A stretch of DNA of 64,000 bases, taken from Myotis daubentonii (lineage: Eukaryota; Chordata; Mammalia; Chiroptera; Vespertilionidae). The notes below the pieces were generated by a model. The model was not told the origin of the DNA and ran no database searches. It saw only the letters and a program-made list of their open reading frames with translations. The stretch is taken from assembly GCF_963259705.1 (NCBI RefSeq), contig NC_081844.1, positions 26,242,294-26,306,293 of the forward strand, read 5' to 3'. The position numbers and the translations under genes were made by a program. Shown here in pieces: positions 1-10,765 of the stretch (the first letter of the stretch is position 1; each line of letters begins with the position of its first letter).

Positions 1-23
1 AGATAGATAGATAGGTAGGTAGG

Positions 24-69
<46 letters not shown>

Positions 70-76
70 TAGATAT
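1..76. repeat. (GATA)n microsatellite
   Basis: Tetranucleotide AGAT repeats with a short internal run of AGGT variants fill the left edge and grade into AT-rich sequence. The array is cut by the window edge, so its full length is unknown. Confidence 0.95.
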
Positions 77-930
77 ATTTTTTGTAACTTATACATACAT
101 TTTGTAACTTACACTTACTTTCTGTAGCTTACACATACCCTTTCAGTTTGTCTACTTCACATTCTTTTCCCTTTGTCTTTATACCTTTTATTACATGAAA
201 ACTATAAATTCCTTCTAATTAGTTATGATTAAAGGTTAGTTCTACACAGATTCCTCTATTCCTAGCTTCAGAGCAGTTGGAGTGGTGAGAAGTATGTCTC
301 AGAGTCTATCTCTTCTCTAGTTGGACTATTGTCTTTGCTCAGCTCATGTCTGTCTAACTGCCTACTATATCCCCCTCAAGGATCTTTTAGGGAATTCTTT
401 TAGGGAAAGGAGAAGCCGGATTTCTTCGGTAATTACTTCCTACTGAGGCAGGTTGAAGGTCTTTCTCAGAGCCAAGAGATCCTTGCTCTCTGCCAGAGGG
501 ACGATGAGACCTGGGCACAGAATGAGGTGGCAATGGTGCCTAGAGGTGGTATTCCCTAGGTTTAAAGTAGGGCTTGTAATCTGGTGGAGACACACTGTGT
601 TATAAAATTTAGGATTATTGGACAAAAGTTAGAACAGTTTCTAATAATTTCCTGTTGAAATAATTTTTCTCCCTAAAATTACTCTCATTTTTATTAAAGA
701 CTCATTTATTTACTGTGTTAAGTCTAGTTATAACTTTATAACTTATAACAATTAGTTACAAATGAAAGTATATTAGAATCTACTTAATATGCATATGTAA
801 ATAGAATATAATTATTATTTCCTTATTTGACAGAATTTTCCATATGCCTTAAATATGAAACTCATTTATGGAGAGAAAGTAATTCTTAAACTTCAAACCC
901 TGGGAAGGTAGTCAAATACATTATATAAAA
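77..930. other. AT-rich sequence, nothing recognised
   Basis: No repeat family, splice-bounded exon or long reading frame could be supported here. Short open frames of about 60 codons have no recognisable domain. Base composition is AT-rich and ordinary for intergenic mammalian DNA. Confidence 0.5.
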
Positions 931-1294
931 CTGGTGGCCCGGAGCACGAAATTCATCCACATTAAAAGGGAATTAATTAGAGGAAATATTTTAATATTGC
1001 TATTTGCCATTTCTATATAATAGAAGTGTCCGGCCGGCCCCACTCCCATTGAGTGACACCAAGACTTGGCCAGCCCCACATCGGTTAAGGCCCACTGGGG
1101 TGAGGGGCACGGCCTCATGGGGACCCCCGGTCTCACCTTGCAGAGCCGTAGCCTCCGGGACCCGCCTCCACAGTTCCACATGCATGCAGCCCCACCCACT
1201 ACATGCACCTGTTGCACGGATAGCCTCTTGGTGATGGATTGTGACGGTGTGATGGTGTGATAACCATTTGCATATTAGCTCTTTATTACATAGA
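931..1294 (-). mobile_element. HeliBat-type non-autonomous Helitron (old copy)
   Basis: On the minus strand the element opens at 1294 with TCTATGTAATAAAGAGC followed by TAATATGCAAATGG, the HeliBat 5' signature. It closes at 931 with GCTCCGGGCCACCAG, a mutated form of the usual GGGCCTCTAG terminus. The GC-rich interior contains short open frames on both strands that are not genes. It has no transposase, so it would have depended on an autonomous Helitron for rolling-circle transposition. Confidence 0.8.
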
Positions 1295-1944
1295 AGTATT
1301 ACTATTATTATTATTATTACTAAACAGTATTAAAGTAATCAAGTTTCTGATTGCCATAACATAATTATTTTAATAATATATATAAAACCTTTGCTTCCTA
1401 GGCAAATACAGGAAAAACCTTTTTTTCTTACTTTTAGAAATAGGTTTATTTTTCTAATAGAAAACATACTGACATTCTTAAGAATCATAACAGAGATCCT
1501 GAATTCCTTAGCTGAAAATTCCCTCAAACTTGGAAATCCCAAGCGGGCTCCAATGACTTACTGCGCAGTCATGTTCATTTTCTTAGCTTAGTTTTCGTAG
1601 GTTCCGTCATATTTCGTTGTATTCCTGGCTCCTCATGGGAGGACCACTTTGGCATGGTTGTCCAGCAGCCCGTGAGTGATGGATGAATGATTACTCTGAC
1701 ACACATTTCTGTGAAAGAGAGGGCTAAGGCACTACTTGGCTATGGCCGCCAGGTAGCCCCATTCACCTGCTTCCTTTGGCCTTTATTGTCATACAGCTTG
1801 AGCTAAAATTAACCTCTAGATACAATCAGCAAGGTAAGCATCCTTGAGAAAGCACTTGCTTCTACAAGGTAGGGTCTAAATGACTAAACAGAGATTCTAG
1901 CAAAATACCCCGGGAATCAGACTTGTCTGGAAAAGTCCAGGTAG
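1295..1944. other. Unrecognised intergenic sequence
   Basis: A mixture of AT-rich sequence and a 1600-1900 stretch with retroelement-like composition. I could not assign it to a family, and no coding frame is supported. Confidence 0.4.
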
Positions 1945-2006
1945 GGGCTGCCTCAAGGGGCCAAAGAGCCGCATGTGGCTCGTGAGCCACAGTTTGCCAA
2001 CCACTG
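1945..2006 (-). mobile_element. hAT MITE fragment (one terminus)
   Basis: This stretch matches the terminal half of the hAT MITEs at 49524 and 60935. It carries CTCAAGGGGCCAAAGAGC, then GTGGCTCGTGAGCCACAG, and ends in GCCAACCACTG. Only this end is present; the partner terminus is missing. Confidence 0.7.
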
Positions 2007-2103
2007 TTCTAGGCTAAGAAAGGCCCACTGATCTCCATGTTTCTCCTCCCGTCTGCAATCAAAACCTCTTGGGGATGAATGATCCCAGCGATGGCCCCAA
2101 CAC

Positions 2104-2367
2104 ACACTCAGTGTCACTGCCACAGACATTCCCAGTCATTACAGCGCACACTCGGTGTCACTGCCACAGACATTCCCAGTCATTACAGCGCACACTCGGT
2201 GTCACTGCCGCAGACATTCCCAGTCATTACAGCGCACACTCGGTGTCACTGCCACAGACATTCCCAGTCATTACAGCGCACACTCGGTGTCACTGCCACA
2301 GACATTCCCAGTCATTACAGCGCACACTCGGTGTCACTGCCACAGACATTCCCAGTCATTACAGCGC
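2104..2367. repeat. 44-bp minisatellite, six units
   Basis: Six head-to-tail copies begin at 2104, 2148, 2192, 2236, 2280 and 2324. They are nearly identical; one unit has CCGCAG instead of CCACAG. The unit has no plus-strand stop codon in any frame and 44 is not a multiple of three, so three overlapping open frames of 90-149 codons arise automatically. They are by-products of the repeat, not genes. Confidence 0.95.
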
Positions 2368-2528
2368 ATTCCTCAGCCCACCGTGCCCTGCTCCACCCAC
2401 TGCCACTCCTCACCTGTCACCCCCTGAGGACCACCTTATGTTATCTTATCTGAAATGTGAGCAAGATCTCAAATGCCCCCCTGTCAATAGCTCCCTTGCC
2501 CTACCTTTCTTCCTCTAAAAACCTTACA

Positions 2529-2640
2529 TTTTAAAAATATATATTTGATTGATTTCGGAGAGGGAAATAGAGATAGAAACATCAATGATGATAGAGAATC
2601 ATTGATTGTCTGCCTCCTGCATGTTCCAAACTGGGGATCG
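2529..2640 (-). mobile_element. Ves SINE, truncated, fused to a Helitron
   Basis: The SINE 3' half is readable on the minus strand (A-rich tail, then CATCAATGATGATAGAGAATC and CTGCCTCCTGCA). It stops before the tRNA-like head, where Helitron-type GC-rich sequence begins. Confidence 0.75.
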
Positions 2641-2935
2641 AAACCGCCCCTGGGCCTTCCCCCTGGCCCTCCCCTGGCCAGCAGGCCCTGGTGGTGGCAC
2701 ATCACTGAGGGAAGGAGGAGGGGGGTAGGTGGGGAACTGCAGGGTGGCAGGGCACCCAGGGCAGCATCAGTGTCTGCCTTCTGATCCTTCCCCTCCCATC
2801 CCAGAGACAGTCACCTCCTCTCCTGACCCCGCCAGGGCCTTTGGGCCCCGACTGGCCTGGCTCTGATCAGCTCTGATTGCCCATTAGGCCTAGGGACCCC
2901 ACCCGTGCATGTATTTTCATGCACCAGGCCTCTAG
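2641..2935 (+). mobile_element. HeliBat 3' portion
   Basis: GC-rich interior ends with a hairpin (GTGCATG, TATTTT, CATGCAC) and the terminus CAGGCCTCTAG followed by T at 2936. The 5' end is absent; it is fused directly to the truncated SINE on its left. This suggests a deletion or a chimeric Helitron that replicated adjacent SINE sequence. Confidence 0.75.
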
Positions 2936-2944
2936 TATAGACAA

Positions 2945-3583
2945 TAAAAAAAATAAAATGTATCCAGATTGAATGGAAAGTAGTAAAACTACCTTCATTT
3001 GCTATGACTTATCTTTAATACAGAAAACTCTAAGGAGCCCACTAAAAATAGCTATTAGAACTAATGATTTAGTACACCAAATTGGTATGATACAAGATCA
3101 GTATATAAAAATAAACTGTGTTTCTATACACTGCAATGAACAATCTGATAACAAAATTAATAAAAGAAAGCTATTTGTGATAGAATCAAATGGAACAAAT
3201 GGGAGTAAATTTAATAAAAGTAGAAAATAAAGACTCTGAAAAGTGCCAAACATTATTAAAACTTTAATAAAGATCCACAACCATGAAATAACAAATGTGG
3301 GTGAGAATGTAGAGATAACAGAATTCTTGTGCACTGTTGGTGCGAATGTAAATTGATAAAGCCATGATGAAAAAAAGTATGGATGTTATTGTTAAAAATT
3401 TTTAAATGGAGATACCATATGATTCAACAATTCCACTTCTGTGTATTAATTTGACAAAAAGAAAAGAAAACCGTGTCTTGAGAAGATATATGCACCCCCA
3501 TGTTCACTGCAGCATTATTTACAATCACCAAGATATGGAAACACTCTAATGGTGCACCGAGGGATGAGTAAATAAAGATGTGG
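2945..3583 (+). mobile_element. Old L1 fragment, ORF2 3' part
   Basis: The sequence follows the C-terminal part of L1 ORF2, with many substitutions and in-frame stops. The pattern 'CACTTCTGTGTAT ... CATGTTCACTGCAGCATTATT ... ATGGAAACACTC' matches the better-preserved L1 3' ends at 23.5, 28.9 and 48.2 kb. It is internally shuffled near 3235 and non-functional. Confidence 0.8.
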
Positions 3584-4139
3584 TAGCGCCCTCCCCCTCC
3601 CGGGTGCATGCGTCTGCCTTTCACTCCCTCCTGTTCTTCCCTTGCACGAAAGCATCTCCTAAATTCTAAGGTTCCCATGAGACTTGTAACCAGGGGAGCC
3701 ATGGGCAGCGGCTGGTCATCCAAGGCTCACCCCCTGATCCTGTGCCAAGGGCCCCTTTCCACTGGCTTTCCAGTGAGCCAACGCAGCCCTGCCCAGGCTC
3801 TCTCCTGCTGCTTCTTTCCTAGTCCCTTCCTTGTTTCACTGCCCCCAGCTTTAATTAATTTGCCCTCAAAATCATCTAGAACTTGCTGCATACATTGCTT
3901 TGACCATTTTTGTTATGCTGGTCATGGTAGGCTCCCTCAATGTAGAAGTGACCCGACTGGCTTGTAGCACGGTAAAAGCCCTGAATGCCACCTCCAGGGC
4001 TATACCTGGGAGAAATCCAGAGCTGAGCCAGGTCAGGGAGGCAGTTCTAGAAAATCGGGCAGCGATAGATTACTTGCTATTGCAGCATAAACATGGTTAT
4101 GAGGGCTTTAAAGGAATGTTTCTGACAGTTCTCAGTTGA
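3584..4139 (+). pseudogene. Endogenous retrovirus env (TM subunit) remnant
   Basis: The 79-codon frame at 3900-4139 has a TM ectodomain pattern: an LNATSRAI-type heptad stretch, then AVLENRAAIDYLLL. That is the conserved coiled-coil and immunosuppressive-like segment of retroviral transmembrane proteins. The cysteine motif that normally follows (CX6CC) is not intact, and a stop follows soon after. No membrane anchor remains in frame. The block lies about 150 bp before an LTR-like sequence in the same orientation, as expected for the 3' end of a provirus. The stretch 3584-3900 may be more env but is not recognisable. It is a fossil with no intact gene. Family is uncertain; the motif suggests an alpha/gamma-type TM. 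Confidence 0.6.
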
Positions 4140-4286
4140 TAGAAAACATAGCCAAGATCCTGCATTTGGTGTATTCCATCCCTGGGAACTGCTTTCAAGC
4201 AGAAGCAGATGCAGTCCAGCAGGATGAGACTTTTCATCTAAAACTAACCTCATAGAGATGAGATGAAAGAAATAGCAGTGGGGAAA

Positions 4287-4706
4287 TGTTAGGGGCAGGA
4301 ATAGAATATTGGGGGCTAGGTATGGTTATGGGAAATATTACTAATGCTCTGTTAATCAGGATTGCCTTGTGTTGGTTCAAGAAAGGTCATACTGACCTGG
4401 CTGGGAGTTGCATGCCCCTGGGACCTGGGAGTCAACCTTGGACCTGGGAGTCAACCTTGGAATGTGGTCCATTCCCATGGAAAGATTAACAACCTTTTTG
4501 CCCAAACAATGGGGTCCGACCCCAGCCTCCTACTTCCCCATGCCTGTAATCCCTGCTTCCCCATACCTTACATATAATCCATATTTCCCTGTGTAATCTA
4601 TGTCTTACCCTACATAAGCAGCTATCTTATGAGGGGCTGCAGAGCAGAGTTTTGTAGATGACCTGCTGCTCTCCCATACTGCCGGCAATATTGGAATAGA
4701 CGCTCA
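4287..4706 (+). mobile_element. Probable LTR of the same retrovirus
   Basis: It begins with TGTTAGGGGCAGG directly after a purine-rich stretch (4266-4286) that would be the polypurine tract next to env. It ends near ACGCTCA at 4706 (or TTCA at 4716). Inside are a short tandem duplication (GACCTGGGAGTCAACCTTG twice, 4420-4459), TACATAAGCAG resembling a promoter/leader, and GGAATAGACGC where a polyadenylation signal might have been. No clear TSD was found, so the limits are tentative. Confidence 0.5.
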
Positions 4707-4938
4707 TATATGATTCAAAAAAAATCATCTAGAAAAATAAAAAATAAAATTTGGTTGAAGAAAAAGATATTGAATAATAATGATAATAATGATTCAAAAT
4801 GTATAATTAAATAAAGGTAGCAACAATGTCTATCTGAAAGGTCATATTAGAAGGGAATATTTTGTATATTCTCTTCATATGTGAAAACACAATAACACTT
4901 AGCATTATATGTCTTAGTAAAAGTTAATAAAATATTCT
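4707..4938. other. AT-rich gap, nothing recognised
   Basis: Low-complexity AT-rich sequence containing short AATAAT runs; no feature could be supported. Confidence 0.4.
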
Positions 4939-5153
4939 TTTTAATATATTTTTATTGATTTCAGAGATGAAGGGAGAAGGAGAGAGATAGAAATATCAAT
5001 GATGAGAGAGAATCTTTGAACAGCTGCCTCCAGCACGCCCCTCACGAGGGATTGAGCCCGCAACCCATGCATGTATCCTTGACCAGAATTGAACCCGGGA
5101 CTATTCAGTCTGCAGGCCGATGCTCTATCCACTGAGCCAAACCAACTAGGGCA
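4939..5153 (-). mobile_element. Ves SINE
   Basis: Full-length minus-strand copy. The tail is TTTTATTGATTTCAGAG on the plus strand; the tRNA-like head ends CTGAGCCAAACCAACTAGGGC at 5153. Moderately diverged, with GAACCCGGGACTATTCAG in the B-box region. Confidence 0.9.
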
Positions 5154-5207
5154 ATACAATATTTTAATAAAACAGGAAAAGCGTTCCTTTATTAGAAAAA
5201 TGTGCAT

Positions 5208-5345
5208 ACAGCCCTCGTCAAGGAGCTCAGCTAGTTAGAGAGTTGTCCCGCTACCCCAAGGTTGCAGGTGAGATTCCCAGTCATGACACATGCAAGAGGC
5301 AATCAATGAATGCATAGATGAGTGAAATAACAGATCAATCTTTTC
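5208..5345 (+). mobile_element. Old Ves-like SINE, degraded
   Basis: A tRNA-like head (GGAGCTCAGCTAGTTAGAG, GGTGAGATTCCCAGTCATG) is followed by GGCAATCAATG and a shortened pyrimidine tract. The divergence indicates an older subfamily than its neighbours. Confidence 0.6.
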
Positions 5346-5394
5346 TTTTTCTCTCCAAAATCAATTTTTGAAAAGTGAAAATAGTTTAAGGGAG

Positions 5395-5764
5395 CTCTGT
5401 TGTTAAGAGGCATAACAACATTTGTGTAATAGGGATAGCAGAAGAGAAGAAAGAAAGCAAAGAATTGGAACCTTTTTGAAAAAATAATTACTGAAAATTT
5501 CCATAATCTGGCAAAAGAAAATAGACACAAGTCCAGGAAGTACAGACAGTCCCAAACAAGATGAACCAAAGGCCTATTTTAAGACACATCATATTTAAAT
5601 TGCCAAAGATCAAAGACAAAGACCATCTCAGAGGCAGTAAGAGAAAACCAGCTGGTTACATACAAGGGAAATCCCATAAAAGTGTCAGCTGAATTCTTAA
5701 TGGGAACTTTGCAGGGCAGAAGGATTTGGCCTGGAATATTTTTATTGATAAGAGAAAGAGAGCG

Positions 5765-5795
<31 letters not shown>

Positions 5796-7280
5796 GAGAG
5801 AGAGAGAGAGATCAATGGGGGAGAAAAACATGAATTAGTTGCCTCCCACACCCATCCCGACCAGGGATGGAACCAGCAACATGGGTATGTACCCTGACAA
5901 GGACTCAAACTGGCAACTTTCCCGTGTGCAGGACAATGTCCAACCAACATAGCCACACTGGCTAGGGCCGGCATGGAATATTCCTAGTAATGATAAGAAA
6001 GGACCTACAACCAAGATTACGCTACCCAGTGACATTATAATTCACAATTTAAAAAAAACAGATAAAGACTTTCCCAGACAAGTAAAGGCTAAAGATGTCA
6101 AGTGCCATTAAACCAGTTTTACAAGAAAAGTAAAAGGACTTCTTTTAAAAAAATAAAAAAATAATGAATAACAAAATGGTAATAACGACATTCCTATCAA
6201 TAATTACTTTAAAGGTAAATGTTTTTAATGTTCCAATAAAAGACATGGGATGGTTAAATGGATTTTTAACAAAACATATATATGCTGCCTACAAGAGACC
6301 CACTTGAGATTGAAAGAAACACAGGCTACCTAAAAGTAAAAAGATGGAAAAGGATATTTTATGCAACTGGAGATGAAAGAAAAGCTGGTCCAGTAATACT
6401 TACCTCAGACAAAATAGATTTTACCACAAAAGTTATAACAAGAGACAAAGAATGACATTTCATAATGATAAAGTGATCAATAAACAAGACAATATAACCC
6501 TTGGAAACTTTATTGCATTTAACATAGAAGCACCTAAAAACTATAGAAAAGGAGTATTGGCGGGGGGAAGGGCATAATTTGAGATACTGACAGTAAGACA
6601 GTATTAGTAAGGTACTTTAACATTCCATTTAAATCAATGGATAAATCACCCAGACAGAAAATCAACAGGGAAACAGAGGTCTCTAATGACACATTAGATC
6701 CGATAGTTTTAACTGATTTACATAGAACATTTCACCCCAAACTACAGAATATACATTCTTTTCACGTGCATATGGAACATATTCCAGGACACACCACCTC
6801 TCGGGCCACAAAATAAGTCTCCATAAATTTACAAAATTTGAAATCATATCAAGAATGTTCAAAATGACAATGGGATAAAAGTAGAAATCAATTACAAGAA
6901 AAAAACCCCGAAAACCACAAACACATGAAGGCTAAACAATGAAGGGTTAACAAAGGTATCAAGGAAAAAATCAAAAGGTACTTTAAGGCAAATGAAAATG
7001 AGAAGACTATGACCCCATATCTAGGGGACACAGCCATAACAGTTCTAATAGAAAAATTTACAGCATTATAGGCAAAGCTAATAAACAAGTAAATCTCAGT
7101 TTAAAAATATAACCTTATACCTTGAATAGAAATCATATTGTCTATTACAAGGCCAAATATAACAAGAAATCCTTTTAAGGCTGTTGTTATTGTTATATCC
7201 TCAGGAAGTAACAAAACACCATAACATGTCTTAGCATAAGAGTGGTTGGGAAACAGTTAATATTTCATTAAAAATTACAG
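5395..7280 (+). mobile_element. Old L1: ORF1 3' part and ORF2 5' part
   Basis: From about 5430 the sequence tracks the C-terminal third of L1 ORF1 (ATTACTGAAAATTTCC, then GGCAGTAAGAGAAAACCAG). After a SINE insertion it continues through ORF1's end near 6160 and into the start of ORF2 at about 6170. The ORF2 start pattern (ACAAAATGGTAATAACG, GCCTACAAGAGACCCACTTGAG) matches those at 27.8 and 51.6 kb. Many frameshifts and stops make it inactive. ORF2 is truncated near 7280, before the reverse-transcriptase core. Confidence 0.8.
5737..5969 (-). mobile_element. Ves SINE inside the old L1, with GA microsatellite
   Basis: Flanked by GGCCTGGAATATT on the left and GGCATGGAATATT on the right, a 13-bp target duplication with one mismatch. 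The pyrimidine tract has expanded into a pure (GA)n run of about 60 bp at 5752-5811. The long minus-strand frame here is repeat-derived. Confidence 0.85.
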
Positions 7281-7286
7281 AGGCAC

Positions 7287-7501
7287 GGCCCTAGATGGTT
7301 TGGCTCAGTGGATAGAGTGTAAGCCGTGAACTGAAGGATCCTGGGTTGATTCCTGTCAAGGGCACATGCCCAGGTTCCAGGCTCGATCCCCAGCAAGGGG
7401 CGTTCAGGAGGCATCTCATGAATGATTCTCATCATTGATGTTTCTCTCTCTCTCTCTTTCTCTCTCCCTCCCTTGCTCCCTGAAATCAATAAAAAAAATT
7501 T
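7287..7501 (+). mobile_element. Ves SINE
   Basis: Flanked by AAAATTACAGAGGCA and AAAATTACAGACGCA (one mismatch). The head reads GGCCCTAGATGGTTTGGCTC. An expanded (CT)n tract precedes the AATCAATAAAA tail. Confidence 0.9.
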
Positions 7502-7933
7502 AAAATTACAGACGCATTTATTAGAAAAAAACATGGACATAATTTTAATCACAAACACCAAAGATAAATGAAAACACTGAGAGATTAGGCTCATCTCTGA
7601 GTGAGAGCACACATCAGAGTCCGCCTGCAATGAGGAAAGGGCTGATCCTCACATGGAAGGACTGGCTCAGAGCCCTCACTGCAGAGGGTGGTACAAGAAC
7701 AATCTGTCACGGGGCTCCGTGGCACTGCACCACTGCAGCTGTCACAGTGGGATCTGAATCACAGTCAGTAGTAGAAACAACAGGACAAGATGATTACTCG
7801 TCAAATTAGACCTCATGCAAATGCAATCTAGAGAACAGTGCGTACCCTTCAGAAAACAGCCCCAACCATGACAGTCTATGTTTATTGCCTGGTGGACACT
7901 TAAGGGCTTGCAGGAAAAGCCAACTGATGTGGA
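7502..7933. other. Unrecognised sequence
   Basis: Non-repetitive-looking stretch between two SINEs with no convincing exon or repeat signature. Confidence 0.4.
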
Positions 7934-8154
7934 TTTTTTTTAAATATATATTTTATTGATTTTTTACAGAGAGGAAGGGAGAGAGATAGAGAGTCAGAAA
8001 CATCGATGGGAGAGAAACATCGATCAGCCGTTTCCTGCACATCTCCCACTGGGGATGTGCCCGCAACCCAGGTACATGCCCTTGACCGGAATCGAACCTG
8101 GGACCCCTCAGTCCGCAGGCCGACGCTCTATCCACTGAGCCAAACCGGTTTCGG
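7934..8154 (-). mobile_element. Ves SINE (young-looking)
   Basis: Perfect CTGATGTGGAT duplications flank it. The head on the minus strand begins GCCGAAACCGGTTTGGCTC, a 5' variant also seen at 25495 and 63656. Confidence 0.95.
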
Positions 8155-8301
8155 CTGATGTGGATCTTTAATGTTGAATTGTGAACATCTGTAAAGCTTC
8201 CACCCGACATCAATGGAAGTAAAGCAGTGGCTGGCAGTTTTGAGGATATTATTGGCTGGCAGAGCAAGGATTGAGAAAAACAAACTAAAAAATATCCTCT
8301 C

Positions 8302-8519
8302 TTTTTAAAAAATATATATTTTATTCATTTTTATACAGAGAGGAAGGGAGAAGGATAGAGAGTTAGAAACATCAATGAGAAACATCGATCAGCTGCCTCC
8401 TGCACACCCGCCACTGTGGATATGCCTGCAACCAAAGTACAAGCCCTTGACCGGAATAGAACCTGGGACCCTTCAGTCCGCAGGCCGAAGCACTATCCAC
8501 TGAGCCAAACCAGTTACGG
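8302..8519 (-). mobile_element. Ves SINE
   Basis: Full-length minus-strand copy whose head is GCCGTAACTGGTTTGGCTC. Flanks TATCCTCTC and TATTCTCCTCT are an imperfect target duplication. Confidence 0.9.
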
Positions 8520-8694
8520 CTATTCTCCTCTTAATGTGAATTCCATATACAATTCCCAGCCAAAAGCAACACACACAAATGAAAATAATACACATGCAGA
8601 CTCTATAATGAACAGTAAATATGTACAAAAATATGGTAAATACTTATTGACTAAAATAATAGTGAATATCAAGTGCAATTAAAAATTTAAAAAG

Positions 8695-8916
8695 AGCCCT
8701 AACCGGTTTGGCTCAGTGGATAGAGCGTTGGCCTGTGGACTCAAAGGTCCCAGGTTCGATTCCAGTCAAGGGCATGTACCTTGGTTGCAGGCACATACCC
8801 AGTGGGGAGTGTGCAGGAGGCAGCTGATAGATGCTTCTCTCTCATCGATATTTCTAACTCTCTATCCCTCTCCCTTTCTCTCTGTAAAAAAATCAATAAA
8901 ATATATTTTTACAAAA
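8695..8916 (+). mobile_element. Ves SINE
   Basis: Nearly consensus copy with intact A-box-like TGGCTCAGTGG and B-box-like GGTTCGATTCC. The tail runs into A-rich flanking sequence, so the target duplication cannot be defined. Confidence 0.95.
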
Positions 8917-8944
8917 AAATAATTAAAAAAGAATATACAGTTGT

Positions 8945-9075
8945 GTAGGGCCCATTCATTCAATACCTGTCAGGGCACAGGGAAGACAACCCATCAATGT
9001 TTCTCTCTCACATTGATGTTTCCCTCTACTTCTCTGTCTTCCTCACTCTAAAGCATAAATTTAAAGAAAAAAAAG
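8945..9075 (+). mobile_element. Ves SINE, 5' truncated
   Basis: Only the distal half is visible: GTCAGGGCACAGGGAAG, CATCAATGTTTCTCTCTC, then a pyrimidine tract. Confidence 0.65.
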
Positions 9076-9123
9076 AATCAATACTGAGAATGACCAAATA
9101 GGTCAAAAGTTTATAGGACTTCT

Positions 9124-9349
9124 TTTTTTTTTTAATATATTTTTATTTATTTCAGAGAAGAAAGGAGATGGAGAGAGTGATAGAAACATCAATGATGAGA
9201 GAGAATCATTCATTGATTGGCTACCTCCTGCACGCCCCCAACCAAGGATCAAGCCCACAACTCGGGCATGTGCCCTTGACCGGAATCGAACCTGGGACCC
9301 TTCAGTCCACAGGCTAATGCTCTATCCACTATGCAAAACGGGCTAGGGC
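9124..9349 (-). mobile_element. Ves SINE
   Basis: Flanked by perfect TATAGGACTTCTTT duplications (ending at 9124 and starting at 9350). Confidence 0.9.
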
Positions 9350-9629
9350 TATAGGACTTCTTTAATGCTGCGTGTTTTGGGGGGTATATATGACTTAATT
9401 TGCAACAGGCTTACATGTACCAGCTAGTTACACTAATAGGATTTCCTTCCAGTGCAGTTTTCAAGCTACTCTAAAAGTATTTGTTAAAATTTTTAAGTTT
9501 TTTTTAGTTGTCAATTATACAGTATACATTCTCAAATGGTATTGTAGGGATATGAGGCAACATGAAGGTTTTCCTACATTTTTACATTCAATAGAATTCT
9601 TCACTTCAAGTTTTTATATTACCTTTCTG
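9350..9629. other. Unrecognised sequence 3' of the zinc-finger pseudogene
   Basis: On the minus strand this lies downstream of the degenerate finger array. It may be 3' UTR-derived, but no polyadenylation site could be assigned with confidence. Confidence 0.35.
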
Positions 9630-10189
9630 AGGAAAAGGGACAGCTGAAGGCTTTCCCACCTTCTCTATATGTATACACTATTTTTCCAGGTGCATTCTCA
9701 CATGTCCAAGAAAGGCTCTCCCACATTCCTTATGTTCATACACTTAATCTTGGGTGTGAGTCCCTTCATGATTTTGTAAAGAACTAGGATGGCCAAAGGC
9801 TCTTCTACAATCTTTACATGACAGCCTTCTCTTCAGTGGGTTCTTTCATCCTTTACAATAAACTGGAAGAAATGAATGCTTTCTAACCCTCTAACATTTC
9901 TAGAGTCCATCCCCAATATGGATAATCATACATGATGGCAGAGCTGAGAGATAAATGAAGGCTCTTTGCTATTCCTTACATTAACAGTGTTTATCAATAC
10001 TTTTTTTTCACATGTCTGTAAAAACTAGTAGGGAACCAGAAGGCTTTACCATATTCCTTACATTGACATGGCTTCTCTCCACTATGAGAATTTCTGTGAA
10101 TTTGAAAGGATCTGGGATGACTATAGGTTATCCCACATTGCTTGCAATCATAGGGTTGCTTCCCAGTATACATTTCATGTATCTAAGAC

Positions 10190-10411
10190 AGTGGTTCTCA
10201 ACCTTCCTAATGCTGCGACCCTTTAATACAGTTCCTCATGTTGTGGTGACCCCCAACCATAAAATTATTTTTGTAGCTACTTCTTAACTGTAATTTTGCT
10301 ACTGTAAACAGTATGTAATTATATATGTGTTTTCCGATGGTCTTAGTTGACCCCTATGAAAGGGTCGTTCAACCACCAAAGGAGTCATGACCCACAGGTT
10401 GAGAACCACTG
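10190..10411. mobile_element. SPIN-type hAT MITE
   Basis: The terminal inverted repeats read CAGTGGTTCTCAACCT at the left and AGGTTGAGAACCACTG at the right. The interior has the SPIN signature (CATGTTGTGGTGACCCCCAA, GTGTTTTCCGATGG, GGGTCGTTCAACCACC). Flanking 8-mers ATCTAAGA and ATATAAAA are only partly matched. It lies inside the degraded tail of the zinc-finger pseudogene. It has no transposase. Confidence 0.9.
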
Positions 10412-10655
10412 ATATAAAAGAAAAGGCATGGCAAAGAGGTTTACTTCATTCCTTATCCATGAGGACTCTTTCTCTCATGACTTCTTTTGTCTTCCAAAAA
10501 GATGTGTGATGCCACTGAAGGTTTTCCCACATTGCTTACATTTATAGGTTTTCCCATAGTGTGTTCATCCATGCTTACTAAGAGACTTGGAGAAACTACA
10601 AGTTTGACCAAATTCCTTACATTCATAGAGCTTTTCTCCACTGTGTGTGTTTTCA

Positions 10656-10765
10656 TGTCTGGGCGCATGCAGGAGGCAACCAATTGATATGTTTCCCTCA
10701 CATCAATATCACTCTCTGTCGTTCTCTGATTTCCACTCTTAATGGAAAAATATCCACAAGATTAA
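10656..10765 (+). mobile_element. SINE remnant shared with the paralogue
   Basis: A Ves-like distal half (GCATGCAGGAGGCAACC, TTTCCCTCACATCAATATC) interrupts the degraded fingers. The same remnant sits at the equivalent place at 35262, so it predates the segmental duplication. Confidence 0.65.

Noticed and set aside
2069..2518. Three overlapping plus-strand open frames of 90-149 codons
   Set aside because: They arise because a stop-free 44-bp minisatellite unit repeats through all three frames.
8695..8790. tRNA-like A and B boxes in many places
   Set aside because: They are the heads of Ves SINEs, followed by the SINE body and tail, so they are not tRNA genes.
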